Assembly (NCBI GenBank): GCA_030745885.1
Contig: JASLNR010000037.1
Location: 1 to 11,566, forward strand
From: Candidatus Thalassarchaeaceae archaeon
Lineage (GTDB): Archaea; Thermoplasmatota; Poseidoniia; Poseidoniales; Thalassarchaeaceae
Length of the DNA stretch: 11,566 bases
Direction of reading: 5' to 3'
Under the pieces are notes generated by a model that saw nothing but the letters and a program-made list of their open reading frames with translations, searched no databases and had not been told where the DNA came from. The stretch's first letter is position 1. Each line of letters begins with the position of its first letter. Of the stretch, positions 1-6,125 are shown piece after piece. The translations under genes and the position numbers were made by a program.

Positions 1-275
1 TTGACTTCGACAAGGACGGAGAATGCGACAGGTTGGATAATGATGACGACAATGACGGGGCCATCGATAATAACGACGCATTTCCCAACGACCCCAATGA
101 GTGGAGGGACGATGACAGGGACGGGATTGGAAAAAATGCTGATAGTTTCGAATTCACCGTCGGCATGAGGAGTGCGATATTCACCCTCTCTATACTGATT
201 GTACTACTAATTATTGAGATGTCTACCATCCTCAACGAACAGAGTGGAAATCGGAGTGGCGAATCCGAAGAATGA
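1..275 (+). CDS. C-terminal part of TSP3-repeat surface protein with C-terminal membrane anchor (5' end outside window)
   Basis: The reading frame is open from base 3 through the left edge, so this is the last 90 codons of a longer gene. The TTG at 33 is inside the Asp-rich repeat and is not a real start. The first half is a run of Asp/Asn/Gly calcium-loop repeats (DFDKDGECDRLDNDDDND, then DNNDAFPNDPNEW and DDDRDGIG), which is the thrombospondin type 3 pattern. A hydrophobic segment follows (roughly SAIFTLSILIVLLIIEMSTI), then a short hydrophilic tail ending in acidic residues. This is the architecture of large archaeal surface proteins: an outside Ca2+-stabilised stalk and one C-terminal membrane helix. 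The function of the missing N-terminal part cannot be read. It is more AT-rich than the genes to its right. Confidence 0.8.
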   Translation, partial: DFDKDGECDRLDNDDDNDGAIDNNDAFPNDPNEWRDDDRDGIGKNADSFEFTVGMRSAIFTLSILIVLLIIEMSTILNEQSGNRSGESEE

Positions 276-287
276 GTTTTTTCTTCT
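276..287 (+). terminator. T-rich archaeal-type terminator after the TSP3 protein gene
   Basis: Immediately after the TGA at 273-275 the plus strand has six consecutive T (277-282) followed by a pyrimidine tract to 287. Archaeal RNA polymerase terminates at such T-runs without needing a hairpin. On the minus strand the stretch reads as A-rich, so it would not terminate the neighbouring tRNA. Confidence 0.45.
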
Positions 288-298
288 ATGGAAATTGG

Positions 299-372
299 TG
301 GACGCTGGGGGATTTGAACCCCCGGCCTTCTGGTTGCAAACCAGACGCTCTTCCAAGCTGAGCTAAGCGCCC
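299..372 (-). tRNA. tRNA-Ala (anticodon UGC)
   Basis: Read on the minus strand this folds into a full 74-nt cloverleaf: 7-bp acceptor, GCTC/GAGC D-stem, 5-bp anticodon stem TCTGG/CCAGA around the loop TTTGCAA (anticodon TGC), 5-nt variable region AGGCC, and T-arm GGGGG/CCCCC with loop TTCAAAT. The acceptor has a G3:U70 pair, the classic alanine identity element, and an A73 discriminator. There is no intron. The three bases after the discriminator (296-298 on the plus strand) read CCA on the tRNA strand, so the 3' CCA is genomically encoded, unlike in the tRNA-Thr at the other end of the window. Confidence 0.97.
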
Positions 373-396
373 TCTAGGCCTCCGAACAGACTAGAG

Positions 397-402
397 TTAT
401 TG
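397..402 (-). promoter_or_regulatory. Possible TATA-like element upstream of tRNA-Ala
   Basis: On the minus strand AATAAC lies about 25-30 nt before the mature 5' end of the tRNA, the distance expected of an archaeal TATA box. The match is short and the call is weak. The tRNA could instead be read through from the gene ending at 423. Confidence 0.2.
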
Positions 403-422
403 AGTCAAACCGTCCGAATTCG

Positions 423-1028
423 CTATTCCTCTTCGCTCGAACCCATCAGCCTTGGGGTGATCATCAGGATTCCTAGGAGGGAGAGCACGAGAAGGAGAGC
501 AAGGGAGTCATGGTTGCCATCCTGGGCGCCTTGCTCAGTTTGTGCGGGAGTATTGGGCAGGTTTGGCTGGACGTGGGCGTCGAGAGCATAATTGACGTAG
601 AAGATGCGGTTCGAGATGCCCGAGTCAGACCTAATCTGGTGCCTCATCGATATGTTGCCTGGAAGCAGGCCGTTCTCGGGGGCCAGGAGCACCAGTTCGG
701 TGACCACGCATTCCTCATCGAGCTTCGAGCCGTTCGCGTCATGCTCGCACGTTGAGTTGAGCCATTGCGTGGCGAAGTCGTCGAGACCCTCAAAGGAGCC
801 GTCTGCATCGGCATCCACCTGCACCCGGTGGCTCACCCCCTCCCTATCGTCCACGTTCATGAAGAATAGCGAGTCTGTCTCCACGAGAATCCCAGCCTCG
901 ACGGCGCCAGGAGTGGAGCCACCCTCCCTGAGCAGGAAGGTGTACTCCTTGGCCTCGTGGGCTACAACTCCCTGTGGAAGCAGCATGAGGGCTGCTAGCG
1001 CTAAGGCGAAGGCTGTGCGATGGCGCAT
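423..1028 (-). CDS. Small secreted, C-terminally anchored protein with mature N-terminal His (cupredoxin-like?), copy 1
   Basis: Protein of 201 residues. Residues 1-23 form a signal peptide with a V-x-A cleavage site (GVVA|HEAKEY), so the mature chain should begin with His24. A beta-rich domain of about 130 residues follows (for example GILVETDSLFFMNVD, then SHRVQVDADADG with an Asp-rich, Ca-like loop). It has a Cys pair at 94 and 107 that is probably a disulfide, then a Pro/Gln/Asn-rich linker, a membrane helix at about 175-192 and an acidic tail. It is a paralog of the 178-residue protein at 4846-5382: same A|H cleavage, EYxF start, Asp loop, spaced Cys pair and C-terminal helix. The strand pattern resembles cupredoxins, but I do not see a canonical Cys-His-Met copper loop. 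Function is unknown; an exposed terminal His beside SCO genes suggests copper binding (inference). The gene is divergent from the propeller operon with 53 bp between starts. No clear Shine-Dalgarno is seen, so it may be leaderless. Confidence 0.85.
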   Translation of the reverse strand: MRHRTAFALALAALMLLPQGVVAHEAKEYTFLLREGGSTPGAVEAGILVETDSLFFMNVDDREGVSHRVQVDADADGSFEGLDDFATQWLNSTCEHDANGSKLDEECVVTELVLLAPENGLLPGNISMRHQIRSDSGISNRIFYVNYALDAHVQPNLPNTPAQTEQGAQDGNHDSLALLLVLSLLGILMITPRLMGSSEEE

Positions 1029-1081
1029 GTCTTGCCGCAGCGCAGCGATGGCTTCAACATGACCCGGAGTCTGGCGGCCTC

Positions 1082-2827
1082 ATGGAGGGTCAGCGCGTCA
1101 TACTGGGCGTGGGGCTAGTTGTTTGTGTAATCGTCGCCGGCACCTCTTCCTTCCTTCTGGCTCGTGGTACCGACGAAGTCGACGAAGGGGCTGCCTCCAT
1201 GATCGACCCGCTCCTCCAGGACGAGGGGCATGACCACCGCAACGCAAGCCAGCACGTCCTGTACACGGAAAACATCCAGCCAGTCTCCTACAACACCCTG
1301 ACCGACACGGGTAATGCCGAGATCCAGGTTGCAGACTCGCCTGACGGTCACACCTACGCCTACATCGCGGGGTGGACGGAGTTGCACATCGTCGATGTCA
1401 CGAATCCTTCAAACACCAGCGTGACCGGCGTCTACTACGACCCAAACACCCAAGTCTTCGATGTCAAGTACCTCGAGTACAACTCTCGCGAGTACGTCAT
1501 CCTCCAGAACCAGATCATCGACCCAGGCGCCGCCGACCCAAACGTCGGAGAGTGGGAGGACCCAGCTCAGGTCTCCGTGACCCTTGTCGATGTGACTGAC
1601 AAAAGCAATCCGAGCTTCGTTGACTTCTGGTACGATGCCGACCACCCGAGCGGGCCGCACAACCTGTACACCCACATGATCGACAACGAGTGGTACATCT
1701 TCGTTGCCAACCCAGACTACGAGTCGTGTGACATTGGTCAGGGTGATGCCTGCGGAGGCATCACCATCGCCCACCTCAACTTCGCCGGGTTCGGCGACCT
1801 TCCTCGAATCGTCAAGGTCGGCGAGGCGGAGGTCTCGTGGGAGACCACGCGCGGAGGATGGATCTACATCCACGACATGACGGTGCAGACCTGGCCTGGA
1901 GAGGACGGCAACGATCCAAGAAACGGGAGAACGTACGTGTATGGTGCCTACTGGGAGGCTGGGCTTCGAATCTTCGACGTCTCCGATGTGCCCCACCCGG
2001 ACAAGGATATGGCGGAGTACCTCTGGCACGGCTCGCTGTGCCGACTCTCTGGAGGCACGCAAGCGGGCTGCATCTGGCGCGCTCCCGAGGTCGGACTGTG
2101 GATGGACTTCGAGGACTTCGACGGTGATGGGGAGCCTGACAGCGGCACCACGGGCAACGAGAACGGGGGGCGTGCCTCATACATCCACTACGCAGAGCCG
2201 TTCGACGAGATGGTCGATGCCAGCCACCTTGGCTACCCCCAAGGCAAGAGGCATCTGACGATGCTGGCAACCGAAGTCCTGGAGACCTCGGTGGGAACGG
2301 GGATGGCTTACCTGCTGGACACAACCGACTACGAGGAGGTCAATGGCAACGTCCGCTTCCAGCCCAAACTCATTCACGGATGGGAAATCCCATTCGCTTG
2401 GGAGCACTTCATTCCTGGTGGCGAGGAGTGGTTGCTGTTCAGCCCTCACAACGCCGACACCGAGATCTTCCAGACCGGGCTGCCAGGCTTTCCCGACAAC
2501 AGCCACGGTGGGGCGTGGGATGCTAGAATATACCTCTCCGGCTACCACTCGGGTCTGTGGGTTATCGACGTCGAGTCGTTGATGGCAGCAGGTCTTGCGG
2601 AAGGCAATAAGACCGATGCGCACATGGATGCTACCATCGGCTACCACTTGCCCCACGCGCAGGACGGGGTCGCGCCCGACAGCTCGTTCTACGACTTCGG
2701 CTGGACGCCCTTCCTGTGGGCTGCAGAGCACCATGAGGGCTACACGTATCTGTCCTGCATCACGAGCGGGATGTACATCGTCCAACTCGACATCGATGCC
2801 CCATACGGCATCCCAATCGGTTCGTGA
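1082..2827 (+). CDS. Membrane-anchored LVIVD-type beta-propeller protein with conserved histidines, copy 1
   Basis: Protein of 581 residues, first gene of a five-gene operon. An N-terminal membrane helix (about 6-27) has no lipobox at its end, so the protein is anchored facing outward. The rest is built of beta-propeller blades of LVIVD type, seen in LHIVDVTNPSN, VTLVDVTDKSNPSF, LRIFDVSDVPHPD and LWVIDV. An Asp-rich Ca-like loop (DFDGDGEPD, 345-353) is inserted midway. Histidines shared with the lipoprotein paralog downstream are H193 (GPHN), H264 (YIHD), H391 (RHLTM), H442 (EHFIPGG), H456 (SPHN) and H489 (GYHSG). Further His occur at 522, 525, 550 and 551. Such a ladder across blades could hold a metal ion. 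LVIVD proteins have no agreed activity, and I see no selenium-binding protein or NosZ signature. A weak GGAG lies 12 nt before the ATG. Confidence 0.85.
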   Translation: MEGQRVILGVGLVVCVIVAGTSSFLLARGTDEVDEGAASMIDPLLQDEGHDHRNASQHVLYTENIQPVSYNTLTDTGNAEIQVADSPDGHTYAYIAGWTELHIVDVTNPSNTSVTGVYYDPNTQVFDVKYLEYNSREYVILQNQIIDPGAADPNVGEWEDPAQVSVTLVDVTDKSNPSFVDFWYDADHPSGPHNLYTHMIDNEWYIFVANPDYESCDIGQGDACGGITIAHLNFAGFGDLPRIVKVGEAEVSWETTRGGWIYIHDMTVQTWPGEDGNDPRNGRTYVYGAYWEAGLRIFDVSDVPHPDKDMAEYLWHGSLCRLSGGTQAGCIWRAPEVGLWMDFEDFDGDGEPDSGTTGNENGGRASYIHYAEPFDEMVDASHLGYPQGKRHLTMLATEVLETSVGTGMAYLLDTTDYEEVNGNVRFQPKLIHGWEIPFAWEHFIPGGEEWLLFSPHNADTEIFQTGLPGFPDNSHGGAWDARIYLSGYHSGLWVIDVESLMAAGLAEGNKTDAHMDATIGYHLPHAQDGVAPDSSFYDFGWTPFLWAAEHHEGYTYLSCITSGMYIVQLDIDAPYGIPIGS

Positions 2828-2885
2828 TGCGGTTCTGCAGAAGACGGAAACGGATTAGGTGCACGTTCATATCGGAGTTTGACTC

Positions 2886-2889
2886 GGAG
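2886..2889 (+). promoter_or_regulatory. Ribosome binding site deciding the start of the second propeller gene
   Basis: GGAG sits 7 nt before the ATG at 2897. The in-frame TTG at 2879 lies upstream of this site, and its nearest GGAG (2874-2877) is only one base away. The ATG therefore fits better and gives a compact lipoprotein signal peptide. Confidence 0.55.
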
Positions 2890-2896
2890 CGAGGCA

Positions 2897-4837
2897 ATGG
2901 CAGCGTTGCGAATGTGGCTGATGGTCGCGCTGATGATACTTGCACCGCTCTCGGGCTGCCTGTCATTTCTGGATGACGAGGGCGAGGATGGCGATGATTG
3001 GGAATGGGTAGACCCGGTGATAGAGATCGAGGACGCCAACCACTCCCACGGCGACATGCTCGCCCATCGCCTCTCGACGCCTAACGCCGAACTGATCGAC
3101 TACCACAACCTCAACTGCGACGGCAACGTCAAGCCGCCCCCGGAACTGGACAACGTGGCCGGAAGGCCCTGCTACGACGACTGGAAGAACGTCGGTCCGA
3201 CACCCGGGGACAATTCGGAGGTTGCCATAGAGGGCAATTTCGACGAGGACTGCGAGATCCACGCCGACGGCAGTGGCGGCTGCTTTGCCTATGTCTCGAG
3301 CTACAACCAGTTCGAGATCCTCGACATCAGCGAGCCAAACAACATCCGGCTGTTGTCCACATACTACGCCGAGGTCGCGAGGATGATCGACATCAAGGTC
3401 ACCAAGGATAACAACTGGGTGCTGGTCAATCACGAGCTTACCAATAGCGAGCTCGACCCGATCCCCAACGACGATGACGCCAATAGCGGCATGAATCGCC
3501 TCGACGTCATCTACGTCGGAGACAAGACCAGCCCGATCAAGGTCGCCGAGTGGAACAACCCCCCTGCAGGCTTCCACAACCAGGACCTAGCCGTGTACTG
3601 CGACTGGGACGGTGCTGTGGACTTCACTGAGGAATGCAGCCTGTTCCTATTCGGGGCGGATCCCTACCCCGAGATGATCGAGGGCGGCAGCGGGACGACC
3701 TACAAGGGAACCCAGATATTCTACGTGCCCCGGGGCTTCGAGTCCTGGCTGCCCAACCAGAACGAGGAGCAGCAGAACTCTAGCCGCGAGATCATTCGAT
3801 GGGGGGGCTACACCCCGGAGCCGGACACCACCTGCGGAGGCTCGATCTTCAACCACGACCACGTCTACTTCGTCCACCCAGTCACGAATCAGCGTCTGCT
3901 AATCGCCTCCTACTGGGGAGCGGGCCTGCGCATCGTTGACGTCAGTGACCCGCCGACCGTAGCCGATCCCTTCGGGATAGCGTGGCCCCCGGAGGTCGGT
4001 CGTTGGCTAGGATGCCCGACGGCAGACGACGGGTGGTACGGCCCGGAGGGCGGTGGCCATGCCAATATGGCTCCCGAGGAGTGGCTCGACTCCGCTCAGG
4101 GCAACGACAATATCCACTACGCAGTGCCCTACGACCACCTGGTCTGCAGCGGCATCAGCGAGTACGTCCCCAAAATGGAGTGGCCTGTGGAATGCGGCTC
4201 GGGACCGGATGACGCAACTTATGGGGCGAATTGGCGGCACTACACGATCATCGCACCCGAGTACGGCTCGAACGACAACCATTCCGGCTACCTGTGGACC
4301 ATCGACACCACTGATCCTGCCAAGCCCTTCCTAGTCTCCAAGTGGAGGCTCCCCGGGGAGGGCATGAAGGAGAATGGCAGCCATCCCCAGCACTGGATAC
4401 CAGGTGGCTACATCTACAGCCCGCACAACGGCGACACCGGTACCGGTGGCCACATCTACTGGGCCCACTACCACGCGGGGACGTGGGCCACGGACCATGG
4501 CCACATCTGGGAGGAGCTCGTGTGGGAGAACGGTGTTCCCGAGCCCGACCGTGGTTTCCAAGCCATAGTGGAGCTGGCCCCGACCCATACCATCGGTTAC
4601 TACCTGCCTGCAGGTCCCGAATGGATGGACAACGCCACTGAGTCACTCGGATATGACATGGCAGACTGCTGGGCCTCGTGCATGATCCCATTCGACTGGG
4701 GCCTGCAATATGATCCACGGGGATTCGTCTACATCTCCGAGATGGTCAGCGGAATCTACGTGGTGCAGTTCGACGAGGACTTCGACCCCAGGTTCGACTA
4801 CCCCCCACTCTGGGCCATCGAAGCGAGCGAGAATTGA
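2897..4837 (+). CDS. Beta-propeller lipoprotein with conserved histidines, copy 2
   Basis: Protein of 646 residues from the ATG chosen by its GGAG; an in-frame TTG at 2879 would add six. The N-terminus is a lipoprotein signal ending in a lipobox (APLSGC), so the mature protein should be lipid-anchored by its Cys outside the cell. The body repeats LVIVD-like blades (FEILDISEPNNIRLLSTYY, LRIVDVSDPPTVADP, LWTIDTTDPAKPFLVSKW). Histidines matching the upstream paralog are H227 (GFHN), H320/H322 (NHDH), H448 (RHYTI), H499 (QHWIPGG), H510 (SPHNGDT) and H526 (HYHAG). The spacing from the third to the fourth is 51 residues in both proteins. A Cys-bounded Asp loop (C235, CDWDGAVDFTEEC) resembles a calcium site. 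It is 65 residues longer than copy 1, with extra Cys and loops. It lies 69 bp after copy 1 and its stop overlaps the ribosome binding site of the next gene, so all are probably one transcript. Activity is unknown. Confidence 0.85.
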   Translation: MAALRMWLMVALMILAPLSGCLSFLDDEGEDGDDWEWVDPVIEIEDANHSHGDMLAHRLSTPNAELIDYHNLNCDGNVKPPPELDNVAGRPCYDDWKNVGPTPGDNSEVAIEGNFDEDCEIHADGSGGCFAYVSSYNQFEILDISEPNNIRLLSTYYAEVARMIDIKVTKDNNWVLVNHELTNSELDPIPNDDDANSGMNRLDVIYVGDKTSPIKVAEWNNPPAGFHNQDLAVYCDWDGAVDFTEECSLFLFGADPYPEMIEGGSGTTYKGTQIFYVPRGFESWLPNQNEEQQNSSREIIRWGGYTPEPDTTCGGSIFNHDHVYFVHPVTNQRLLIASYWGAGLRIVDVSDPPTVADPFGIAWPPEVGRWLGCPTADDGWYGPEGGGHANMAPEEWLDSAQGNDNIHYAVPYDHLVCSGISEYVPKMEWPVECGSGPDDATYGANWRHYTIIAPEYGSNDNHSGYLWTIDTTDPAKPFLVSKWRLPGEGMKENGSHPQHWIPGGYIYSPHNGDTGTGGHIYWAHYHAGTWATDHGHIWEELVWENGVPEPDRGFQAIVELAPTHTIGYYLPAGPEWMDNATESLGYDMADCWASCMIPFDWGLQYDPRGFVYISEMVSGIYVVQFDEDFDPRFDYPPLWAIEASEN

Positions 4838-4839
4838 GG
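4836..4839 (+). promoter_or_regulatory. Ribosome binding site overlapping the preceding stop codon
   Basis: GAGG 6 nt before the ATG at 4846 shares bases with the TGA (4835-4837) of the propeller gene. It supports the ATG over the in-frame TTG at 4834 and indicates translational coupling. Confidence 0.55.
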
Positions 4840-4845
4840 TTCGAT

Positions 4846-5382
4846 ATGCGCAACGAGGCGCTGGTCGCAATACTGGCAATCACTCTGTTAATGCCCATAG
4901 TGGCGGCTCATGGGGCGAACGAATACGCATTCATCATGAGGGGTGCGAGCATTCAACCCAGCGAAGCGAACGTCGTGCAGAACGACTCAATCGTTTTCTT
5001 CAACGTTGTAGATTACAACCGCACGATTCTAATAGACATTGATGGAGATGAGACTTACGACGAGAGGTGCGAAACCGCTCCTTCGAACTCATCGTCCATC
5101 AAGGACGAGTGCGTATTCTGGATGGAACCCGGCAAATGGGAGCCTGGGCCCTACCAGGTGGATGTATTCTCCAACGGAACCCTATGGAAATCCCTGAATC
5201 TCACCCTAGTGCATGACCTCCACGAGGATGACGGGCCCCCTCCTGGTTACGATTTCAACACCGAGGAGAATGGGGGCGGGGCCGAAGTTGATGGCATGGA
5301 AGAAGGGCTCAGGAATTTGGCCATCGTTCTGTTCACGGCCTCTTTCGTAATTTGGCTAGCAAGGAGGGAGGGGGATGAGTAG
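4846..5382 (+). CDS. Small secreted, C-terminally anchored protein with mature N-terminal His, copy 2
   Basis: Protein of 178 residues from the ATG with the better-placed GAGG. The signal peptide is 1-21 with cleavage VAA|HGANEY, so the mature chain again begins with His (H22). The beta-rich domain contains NDSIVFFNVVD, a DIDGDETYD Asp loop, and a Cys pair at 75 and 89. A Gly/Pro/acidic linker leads to a membrane helix at about 157-172 and a charged tail. It is the paralog of the minus-strand protein at 423-1028, sharing the order of all elements but few residues outside motifs. Copy 1's internal SHRV histidine is replaced here by NRTI, so the terminal His is the only N-terminal-region histidine the two copies share. 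It overlaps the next gene (SCO) by 8 bp, which ties it functionally to SCO. The role is unknown; copper carriage or electron transfer is an inference from the His and the neighbours. Confidence 0.85.
   Translation: MRNEALVAILAITLLMPIVAAHGANEYAFIMRGASIQPSEANVVQNDSIVFFNVVDYNRTILIDIDGDETYDERCETAPSNSSSIKDECVFWMEPGKWEPGPYQVDVFSNGTLWKSLNLTLVHDLHEDDGPPPGYDFNTEENGGGAEVDGMEEGLRNLAIVLFTASFVIWLARREGDE
5363..5367 (+). promoter_or_regulatory. Strong ribosome binding site for the first SCO gene
   Basis: GGAGG within a purine tract, 7 nt before the ATG at 5375 and inside the end of the preceding gene. This fixes the start and shows translation from an overlapping gene pair. Confidence 0.6.
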
Positions 5383-6100
5383 AAAGGCATCAGCATTGGT
5401 TCTCACCCTCGTCATCCTGTCCACGGGGTGCCTTGGAGGCGCGGAGCCCGATGTATTCTACGGTGATGACATCACCCCGGCAGTGGCCGTGGACGAGTTC
5501 GTTCTAGTGGACGAGAACGGGGAATACGTGTCATTATCCCAATTCGAGGGTAAGGTGGTGGTGGTTAGCTTCCTGTTCACAAGGTGTCCCGACATCTGTC
5601 CGGTGGTCAGCGCCAACCTAGCGTACATCGTTGAGGAACTGGGTGAGCGTCATGGCACTGAGGTTCAGATTCTGACCATCACTGTCGACCCCTGGACAGA
5701 CAACTCCTCTGTATTGCGCGATTACGCGAGCACGAGGGGTCTTGGATGGCCGCACCTGACTGGCGGGGTAGTCGACCTAGAGCCCGTGTGGATGAACTTC
5801 GATGTGGGGCTTACCACCTACGACTCCGACGTCGATGGAGACGGTGTCGCCGACGGTTTCGACAACTGCCCCGATACCCCCTCGGGCGAGGAAGTGGATG
5901 AGAATGGCTGCGGCCTAGAGACTCAGCAGACCGAGGGCGACGTCACTGTCAAGCACCATCCGCTGGCATACTGGGTGGACCACACGACGGGAACCATAAT
6001 CGTGGACAAGCAGATGCGACAGAGGGTTTGGTGGGGCGATACCGACTGGAATCCTGAATTAGTGCTGGAGGACATAGAGTACTTGGTCGCCGAAGTGTGA
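5375..6100 (+). CDS. SCO1/SenC-family lipoprotein with inserted TSP3 calcium repeat
   Basis: Protein of 241 residues. The signal ends in a lipobox (LSTGC, C19). The thioredoxin-like SCO domain starts near residue 40. It carries the CxxxC copper/thiol motif RCPDIC (C71, C75), the ITVDP strand (102-106) and the distal ligand H203 in VDHTTGTIIVDK, aligned to the VDH of SCO1. SCO proteins bind copper through two Cys and one His and deliver it to, or reduce, CuA-type sites outside the membrane. Unusually, about 40 residues are inserted between the fold core and the His strand. They contain a complete TSP3 repeat (DSDVDGDGVADGFDNCPDTP, 150-169) ending in NGCG, with its own Cys pair (165, 179). The gene overlaps the small His protein gene upstream and is followed 25 bp later by a second SCO gene. 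SCO family membership is firm. The client is unknown: either heme-copper oxidase or the propellers in this operon. Confidence 0.92.
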   Translation: MSRKASALVLTLVILSTGCLGGAEPDVFYGDDITPAVAVDEFVLVDENGEYVSLSQFEGKVVVVSFLFTRCPDICPVVSANLAYIVEELGERHGTEVQILTITVDPWTDNSSVLRDYASTRGLGWPHLTGGVVDLEPVWMNFDVGLTTYDSDVDGDGVADGFDNCPDTPSGEEVDENGCGLETQQTEGDVTVKHHPLAYWVDHTTGTIIVDKQMRQRVWWGDTDWNPELVLEDIEYLVAEV

Positions 6101-6125
6101 AATAGGCTCGGAAAATGGGGTCAGC

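Noticed and set aside
510..1062. Plus-strand open frames opposite the copy 1 small secreted protein
   Set aside because: The minus-strand product has a signal peptide, a membrane anchor and a paralog in the same locus; the plus frames have none.
1409..2785. Long minus-strand open frames opposite propeller 1 (1409-2062 and 2177-2785)
   Set aside because: They lie entirely within a well-supported gene. They are low-complexity Val/Asp/Arg-rich translations produced by the G/C-rich third positions of the sense gene, with no domain or ribosome site.
2828..2896. Internal promoter between the two propeller genes
   Set aside because: The 69-bp gap shows no clear TATA/BRE pair or T-run; simple operon read-through is enough.
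2963..3577. 204-codon minus-strand open frame opposite propeller 2
   Set aside because: Val/Asp/Gly-rich shadow of the sense codons; no recognisable motif, and it overlaps the signal peptide and first blades of the real gene.
1082..4837. Propellers as SBP56 methanethiol oxidase or nitrous oxide reductase
   Set aside because: The neighbourhood logic is similar, but I could not find the family signatures of either in the sequences. I kept only a generic propeller call.
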